The notes under the pieces are model-generated. The model was given only the letters and a program-made list of their open reading frames with translations. It was not told where the DNA came from and ran no database searches. The position numbers were made by a program, and so were the translations under genes. Source: Eutreptiella sp. 'Long Island Sound 2002' (taxonomy: Eukaryota > Euglenozoa > Euglenophyceae > Eutreptiales > Eutreptiaceae). From it: 64,000 nt of DNA. Below are positions 46,901-55,900 of this stretch, piece after piece; the first letter of the stretch is position 1; each line of letters opens with the position of its first letter. Location: positions 2,440,612 through 2,504,611 of the forward strand of contig OZ038382.1 in NCBI GenBank assembly GCA_964036045.1, written 5' to 3'.

Positions 46901-49900
46901 GGTACCTCAGCCGGGGTTCAAACCGGGGACCTCTGGTTCAGGTGCCATATTGTACGACCGCTGGCCCTGGCCACGCGGCGCTGGGCTACGACCACCTTCG
47001 AGGAAGATCGTGGGGGAGACAGCACAGAAAAGAGGAAACGAGGAAGGGGGGCCGAAGGAAGAAAAAAGAATCCCCATCCCCTGCGTAAACCCCCCCCCCA
47101 AATTTAGTACCCCCCCATATTTAGTACCCCCCTGGCCCTATTGAGCAGTCTGCCAAAATTAGTACCCCCCTTGAGTCACTGTCACTGTTTCCATTGTCTC
47201 CATTGTTTTCCTCCTCCGAAGATGTCTCAGAAAGTTCATCAGACAAATCAGCAAGTCCTGGGTCTACCGCCTGCAGCTCAAAATCAGATTCAGAATCTGA
47301 ATGTTCCATGCAGCCAACAGAAAGACTCAACAGACAACATCGCAGGCACACAGGGCTTACAACATCGCAGGCACCCAAAATTAGTTCCCACCCCCAAAAT
47401 TAGTACCCCCCATATTTAGTACCCCCCCCCGGCCTTATTGAGCAGTCTGCCGAAATTAGTACCCTAGGGTACTAATTAATGGGGGGGGGGGGGGTTTACA
47501 GGCACGCGCACAGAACCTCCGGACGGTGTCGAGCTGCAGCTCCGACGATGTCAGGGCGTACTGCGCCGTGAACACGCCTTCGGTCGTGAATACATTGAAG
47601 TCGCACTTCTGATCGCGGCAGAGCACTTCGTAGACGGTGCTGCCCACCCCAAAGACCCGGACAAAGGGCGTGGAGGTCGCCTGCAGCGCGTCAAATGGGA
47701 AGGGGGTAGGGGGTCACGCACAGTTATGCACGTGAGATCCGGATGCCAACGCCCCCACTTGGTTGTGGAGGGTTGTGGAGCGTTATGGAGCATTGTGGAG
47801 CGTTGTGAAGGGTTGTGGAGGGTTGTGGAGGGTTGTGGAGCGTTATGGAGCATTGTGGAGCGTTGTGAAGGGTTGTGGAGGGTTGTGGAGGGTTGTGGAG
47901 GGCTGTGGAGGGTTGTGGAGGGTTGTGGGGCGTGGAGGGTTGTGGAGGATTGTGGAGGGTTGTGGAGGGTTGTGGAGGGTTGTGGGGCTGTGGAGGGTTG
48001 TGGAGGGTTGTGGAGCGTTGTGGAGCGTTGTGGAGGGTTGTGGAGGGTTGTGGAGCGTTGTGGAGGGTTGTGGGGCTGTGGAGGGTTGTGGAGCGTTGTG
48101 GAGGGTTGCGGGGCTTGCAACGGAAACAGCCCCCATTGAGCGTCCCAAAGCAGTGAGCTCCCCTCGAAGGCCCGAAGGTCCTTCGTCGGGGTCGATGGCC
48201 CTCCTGCAAAGTGAACCGACAAAGCCTCAAGCCCTAAACTTGCACCTCGAGACATAAAAGTGTAGCAAAAAGCCTGTCATATATCCCACGGCCTTGGCCA
48301 AGACATACGGCTCGACCTCCGAGGCCACGGTGATACTGAAATGCTGTCCGCGCTTTGGGGGAGTGCCAGCCTCCAGGGGCCCAGGGGGAAGTCAGGCCCG
48401 TGAATTCCAGCCTCGTGCCCGAAAGGGAGGGAGGGAGGGAGGGACTGAGGCCCGATGGAGGGCTCCCTGCAGACAACAATGGCACACTTTGTCGGTTGCC
48501 CACGGGAGCCAAACGGTCCAAATTGCTTCGCGAAAACCGGGTCTTGGCGCTGGAGCGGGCGGAGAGGGGCTGCGGTGTGTCTGCCCAGTGGTCACTTAAG
48601 CCACGCGGTTGGCTCTAATTTGCGCCTGGCGACCGTGACCTCCACTGCCCACAGTTCCATGACCCAAAATGCCGTCCACAGAGTACCGGCCGCACTGCGC
48701 AATGGCACGTACACAGACGCTTCCTTTGGTGTTCTGCGGTGGGGCTGGGCTGAGTGCCCTCAGAACGCGGGCTGTGTACACGAGGGTCTGTTCATTGGGA
48801 CCGTTCCTTTCCGCCGTCCACGGGAGACGAGCGCGTGCGCTGGGGTGGAGGCCACGGATGCGCCTCCGAGAGGGATGCGGCCGGTGGGCCCAGGGAAGTA
48901 GAACGGGGGGAGGGGGGGGGGTGGTCTGGGGGCCCGAACGTGCGCGTACCAAAAATGGCCCGACCAGATTTTCCCAATGGCAAATTCCGTTTTCCCCCGC
49001 GACGGTCACTTCGGTCGTTGGAGGGGGGGGGAGGGGTACCACCCCCTCCTCCCGCGGTATACGGCCCTTCGAATACTTCCCTCGAGTGGCCCCGGCACCA
49101 GGTCGGCCCTCGGGAGCGGGCACCAGGCGCCCCAGCAGCGCCCACAAGACCGTCAGGCGGGAGTGTCCGGGGAGGCGGGCGGGGGATGGGCGGTGGAATG
49201 GGAGTCGCCCGTCGCAATTCCACAAACACTATTTCCGTCTTTTGTAGACTTGGGTCCGGGCCACCCCCGGGCCATTTGGGGGGAGGCTTCAAGACAATCC
49301 GGTCAGTGCAGCCCGTTTGGGGGGCGGGGGGTCCGGCCAGGCCCCCCCCTGTGTGACATTCCGTCTGGTTGTTGCTCCTTTACGGGGCCCTGGACGGTCA
49401 CCCGTTCTTCCCTTCGCATGTTGCGTCGGGTCGCTGCTTTCTGTCAGCCGCTGCGGCCGGTGCTCTTGCTGGTGTCGTTTCCGCGTTCGCGGAGCCCAGT
49501 AGTTGGTGTGTTGGGGCTGTGCTGAATGTGGCATGGTGTGCCGTTTGCGTGTCAGCGGCGCCCAATAATTGGCGTATTGAGGACGTGCTGGTTGTTGCCG
49601 GGGTCGTTTGACTGTTTTTGCTGCCCACGCGCCTCTGTCCACAGGCCGTCCATAGCCTGCCTCGCTGTGTTTCTGTGTGCGTGAGGCCCAGGTGCCCTGT
49701 TCCTCCACGCGCTGTCCCGGCCGTCCACCATATGTCCTTTTCCCCCTCACGGCGGGTCTGCCCCTGGTAGGCTCCCGCTCGTGTTGCGCAAACAGCCCAT
49801 CTGGGCTGCGGGAGACACCCCCCACCTGATGCCGGTTGAGCAGGGGTTGCCCCCCCCCCCATCCCCCCGCGACGAGTCAAAGTCCGGGAGCCCCAGCACC

Positions 49901-52900
49901 AGAAATGCATGATCCGCTGGCGCCGCGGATCTTGACACGCACCTGCGTCACCATCGGCCTCCGCCGACGCTGTGCATTCGGGGGCGCCTCCGCGTTGTTG
50001 ACGTACACCGGGTGCGGTCCGCGGGTCACGAGCGCCTGGAACACCGTCCCGGAGCCGGGCGGTTGCACCAGAAAATGCAGGTACCGCGTGCCGACGAACC
50101 CGGACCTGCACCGCGAGCGCAGGGGCTGTGTGACGGACTGACGGATGCGGTGCCGGGCCGGTACAGCCGCGGGGCATCGTGCAGGGGGAGGCTTGTACGG
50201 CTGGCGTTGGGACTGGCACGATGCGATAGGGGCTTTGGGGGACACAGGGGCTGTGCTGACGGGGCGACGGGGGGGGGGTGCCACATGGGCAATGGGTTTG
50301 TGACAGTGTCGATGCTCCAGCCCACAACGAATGGACCGCCTTGAATTCGGATTCACATGCGGTCCATAACACGGACTTGTGCGGCATCGCCGCAGGCCGC
50401 ACCAATCCAACGCATGGACTTGGGCGGGCTGGGCTCCGCCTCCTCCCCCTCTTCTGTGCGCACGCGACGGACGGCGTCGCGGGAACAACACCTGAAGTGT
50501 TGTCTGCCGAGGACCGTTGTCTATGCGCAACACGACGACACACGTGCACGGACATTATGCGCTGCCAAGGGCAGTGCGGGCGCAGGGAAGGGGCGCCCCC
50601 CCCTCAACCGGCACTGTTGACGATCAAGCGCCGTCAGCTACTTATCAACCGCCTTCAAGCAAACCTCAACCGCTGTTCGAAAACCGCCGTCTGGGCTGCC
50701 CTGAGCGCAAGCTCGAGAGAAAAAACGAGGGAAAAACGTTGTATTGAACTTCTGTGGCTACTTCTGGGCCCTCTGCACCGGCCATTGCCTTGCGTCAGCA
50801 ATAGCCCTGTGGCATGTCACAGCCAAACCATTGTCCGAAAAGCAGCGTCAAAAAGGGGGGGCTCTTGGGTCTTGAACGTGGGGAGACTGGGAGCGGGGGA
50901 TCAGAAAAGCGGGTTTTAGTCACAAGGCTATCAATCAGCCACCACAAAACCCGGGGCCTCAGGCTTTTTTTTTCGGGGGGTACGGCTCCTTTTAAAAGGC
51001 GGGGGTCTAGGGTGGGTGGGTGGGTGGGTCCAGCCCCCCCCCCCCCTCCCCCGCCCCGAGTGGTGCTGAGGTGCCGAAAGCGCGGAAGAAAACCTTTGAT
51101 TGGCCGTAGGCCCGGAGAAACATTTGGTCCATTCACTTCAGGGGGTGGGGGGGGGGGGTTAAGGGGGGGAGGGGGGGTAGTGTGGGACCCCCCCCCAAGT
51201 GGTGCTGAGTTGCAAAAAGGAGCCCTGGGGGGGCGGGGGGGGTTTAGACAACCGATTTTTGAGCCAAGAAATTTTGGTGCAACTGCGATTGCACTGCCAA
51301 GCAGCCGTATGGAGCTGCGTGCCCTCAGACACAAATGCCACCGCCGCTGGTCAGTTTTGTGGACTCATTAGCCGAGTCCTTGTGGGGGGAGGGGGGGGGG
51401 CGTTCCTATGGAATGGCTCTACTGCAGCCCCTCCCGTCCCTTGAATCCCTCAGTACTCCGGTAGGCACGCTTGGGTCGGAAGCGGGGCCACTTGAACTAA
51501 AGAAGAAAAAAAGTCCCGGCCTCCGCTAAAGACTGCCGGCCGACCGCCGTTGCTTGGCTGCCAACTGCTGTCAGTCACCTGCCGGACGGGCGTTCTTCAA
51601 AGGGGCGGTCTTTTGTAAAAATACAAAACAATCCTCAGAGAAATGTCGTGTCCGCAAGCGATTGTGATGCATTGCAAGACTTTGCCTTCCCAAAGGACAC
51701 CTTTGGTGCAGCCGGAGGGGGAGCAGCGGGGGGGGCGTCCAGAGGCGGGCCGGGGGGGTATGCGTGTTCACTCCCGGGGCCTGTGCGCACCCAAACCGGG
51801 CCACACATGGACCAGACTTTGTTTATAAGAGGGGGGGGGTCTTTTGGCTCTGAGACCCACCCGCCAAAAAAAAATCTTGACCCAAAATTTGGCTGAGGGA
51901 AAATCAAATTTGAATAAGCGGCCCCTTTGTGGGACCCCCCCAGACCCCCCCCCCCCCCCTTTGGTAGTAATTCCTTATAAACAAAGCCTGACATGGACCA
52001 GGAGTGCGGCCAACAATGGTCAGGTCGCTCTTCGGGGCGCAGAGCCGGGCCCAAGCCCTTGGACATCGCGTTCCAGGGCAATGGCGGGGGGGCCTATGGC
52101 CCATTCCCCGACCATCGCCGCGCGCGCGCGGGCAACAGCCGCCTCCCGCGCCCGAACGCGACGAAGCAGACCCCCACCCTCCGGGCCTCCCCCGGCGCCG
52201 CGCCCCCCGGACCTGATGGTGCCGCCGAGAGAAAAGCCGCGGAGGGCGCTTGCGTCGTCGCTGTCGAACACCAACAGCGGCTGCCCTCCCGAGTACATCC
52301 GGCGGTGCGCCACGTCCACCACCACCGCCCCGTCGCCGGGCCCGACGGGGGCCACTTGTGTGGCCGGCGTTTCTCGGGGCCGCGAGATCGCGACGTTCTG
52401 GGCCCGGCACAAGGGCTCCAGGTACCCCGGCGCGCAGCTGTCGCAGTGGTCCCCGGCCCAGAACCCCGCGTCCTGAGGGCATGGGACAGGGTGCCGTAAT
52501 GAAAAAAAAAAAACTCGGAGTGTCCAATACGCCCTACGATGGCGGCCGGTGGGTAACCGATGGCCATTGGTGTGTAACCGATGGCGGTTGGTGGGTAACC
52601 GATGGCGGTTGGTGGGTAACCGATGGCGGTTGGTGTGTAACCGATGGCGGTTGGTGTGTAACCGATGGCGGTTGGTGGGTAGCCACCAAGCATCAGAGAG
52701 TGGATGCCATAGTAAAAAAAAAAAAAGGGGGTGAGCGTCCTTATGGCACCCCCTGGACAGGGCTGTGGGCCTGGGGCATGGGGACGGGGCGAAGGGCTGT
52801 GCGACGCGGCGCCGGTGCGTGGGACAGGGGCCTTGGGCAGGGGATGGGACGGTGGGTTCACGGGACAAAGGCGCGGGCGTTGGAATTGGGGGCACAGGGC

Positions 52901-55900
52901 AAAGGGGCAGTGGACGGGGGAGAGCCGGAGAGGCGGCCCGGGGCATGGGGTGCGGATTCCGTTGTCCTCCTGGTCTCCTGGCGTCTGGGCTTGCCTGCGC
53001 TTTGGGGGGGGGGAGGGAGGCCAGTGATGGGGCGTCGAGACCGAATACCACGCGGCCGTTGGAGAGGGGCGGGTCCTAGACCCCACCCTAGACCCCCGCC
53101 TTTTAAAAGGAGCCGTACCCCCCGAAAAAAAAAGCCTGAGGCCCCGGGTTTTGTGGTGGCTGATTGATAGCCTTGTGACTAAAACCCGCTTTTCTGATCC
53201 CCCGCTCCCAGTCTCCCCACGTTCAAGACCCAAGAGCCCCCCCTTTTTGACGCTGCTTTTCGTACAATGGTTTGGCTGTGACATGCCATAGGGCTATTGC
53301 TGACGCAAGGCAATGGCCGCTGACGGTTACAAAACCGCCCGGAGGGCGTCTCGGGCGGGGGCAGAAGGTGGACTCCAACATGAGCTTCTCAAAATGGTCC
53401 CCATCATTGGCAAGTACGCGCCGCGCGGGTACCGGGTCTGCCCCGCGAGGGAAGTTTGGCCCCGAGCCCGTTTTGCGGGCGGGGCGCGCGGCGCCCTGTC
53501 TCGCAGGACCCACACCCTCCGTCCCCCCCAACAACCGGCTCCAAGGGCCCCTTCCCCCGCGGGGCGATCGGAAGCGGTTGTGGGCGGAACGGACAATCGC
53601 TCCCGGAGGAAAGGCGGGGGGGGGGGTAACCCCCTCCTTCGAGCGCAGGCGTGTCTCTTGCCGCCCCCTGCTCTGTCTCCAGCCCCCCTCCCGGTCGGCA
53701 ACGCATGGGGCTACAGGCGCTCCTCCTCAACGGCCTGACCACCTGAACTCCCCGAGTCAGCCCTGAGAAGATGCCCCCCCCCCCCCCCCTGTGTGACATT
53801 CCGTCTGGTTGTTGCTCCTTTACGGGGCCCTGGACGGTCACCCGTTCTTCCCTTCGCATGTTGCGTCGGGTCGCTGCTTTCTGTCGGCCGCTGCGGCCGG
53901 TGCTCTTACTGGTGTCGTTTCCGCGTTCGCGGAGCCCAGTAGTTGGTGTGTTGGGGCTGTGCTGAATGTGGCATGGTGTGCCGTTTGCGCGTCAGCGGCG
54001 CCCAATAATTGGCGCATTGAGGATGTGCTGGTTGTTGCCGGGGTCGTTCGACTGTTTTTGCTCCCATTTCCCCCTCAGGAACAGTCACTGACGGTCCCGC
54101 CCCCGGCTGCGCCCCTCCAACTCCAACTGCGGCTCCAAGCGTTGGCCGACTGCCGGCCCCCGAACCGCGTCCCCACCGCCTGCGGGCGGTCGCTGCGTTG
54201 GGGGACAGCGCATGTGAAGCGGGCCGCTGAAGGAGGGCCACAAAATAAAGAGAGCAGGGCCTGAGATCGGCCTTCCATTTTGAGGGGGGTCTACCAGGGC
54301 TTTGCTTGAAGGGGAGGGGGCCATCGGGGCAGTCCCAGAGCGGTTGCACAGCGGTCACAGGGGATGTGAAGCGGTTGGGGGGTGGGCGGTTACTGGCGGT
54401 TGGAAATGCGGTTGGGGCTGGCGTTGGGGTATGGGAATGCCTTTGGCGTAGAGTCAGGGCAGTAGGGGGGGGGGGGTACCCCCCCCCCTTGAAGCGATTC
54501 CCTGTCTACCCGGTCTACCGCGAGAAAAGGGTCTGACGAGGGTCGGAGTTGCGCAGGCCCGAAGGCACAGCGGTGGTCACAGTGCAACGCAGTGTCACGA
54601 TCAGCGGCCTCGTCTTCCCGGGACCAAACCTCGCAGACACTCCCACTGACGACCAACGTCTCACTCGCTCACAGGCCAACGAAACACAGACGGGCCGCCG
54701 ACAAAACCGCAACGGCACCCGCCGTCGGGCCCAGGGAATGAGACAGCCCCCCCCACTTCGCGCAACGAATTTCGTGGGGAACAGTCCGCCACCGACCCAC
54801 GGGTGTGGGGGGGGTGGGGGAGGGAGGCCAGTGATGGGGCGTCAAGACCGAATACCACCGTCACTGTCACCGGCCGTTGGAAAGGGGCGGGTCCTGACGG
54901 TTACAAAACCGCCGGGAGGGCGTCTCGGGCGGGGGCAGAAGGTGGACTCCAACATGCGCTTCTCAAAATGGTCCCCATCATTGGCAAGTACGCGCCGCGC
55001 GGGTACCGGTGCCTGCGGTGTGCAGGCTCCACAATACCAGCGCCTCCTCGTCACCGCCCGCCCCAAGTGGAATTGCTCTGTGCCCTTGCCCCGACGGCGG
55101 CTCCTGAGAGGCCCGCCCGCACGTACCCACAGCGGCGGTGGACCGTGTTGCCCGCTGAGGAAAGCGAAACCCGGGTATCCCACCCACCCACCCATATGCC
55201 CCAGGACGGGGGGGGGGGGTTTGCTTGAAGGGGAGGGCGCTCTGGGGGCAAGCTCAGAGCGGTTACGAAGCGGTTGGGGCGCGCTGTAAAATCGGTTGCG
55301 GGGGCAGTCACTGGCGGTTGGAAACGCGGGTGGGTGGTATTGGGGTTGCGGACGTGCCTTCGGGTCGAGTTGAAGGCAGAGCTTTGGGGGGGGGGGGAAC
55401 ACCCCCCCTCCCTTCAAGCAAAGCCCTAGGGGGGGGGGGGGTTGCACAGAGCTTGGTCTGCCGCCAACGGTGCCCATAGACAGCCTTCTCCTTGCCCTTG
55501 TTCCTGTTGGCGTGCAACAAAGTGTGATGCTTCCGGTGCCTCCTGTGCCCTCAAACTGCGTCGGGATGGCCCCTGACGGTCCTCCCACATTCACGTTCTT
55601 CTGTGGCCATGACGAAAGTGTAAAGCAAACCAGGTCTGCACAAAGTGGCAGCACCCCCCCCCCCCATGTGTCACAATGTGCCTCGGCCCATGAACAACGT
55701 TGGCGGTCTACCAAGCTCAGCAACCCACCCACCCACTCAAAAGAGCTGACACCCCCCACCCCTTCCGTTCCGTTCCGAACCAGAGATTCGGTGCCTTACC
55801 AAAGTCGAGAACGTACACCCAGACCACACCCGACCAATGGCATCACCGCCGCCCCCAGGCCATTGCTTAGTGGCGGGTTGATACTACACCGCGGGGGGAG

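Noticed and set aside
47551-48257. Long ORFs on both strands across the GTTGTGGAGG array
   Set aside because: A 10-bp repeat without stops is open in all frames. The peptides are pure repeats.
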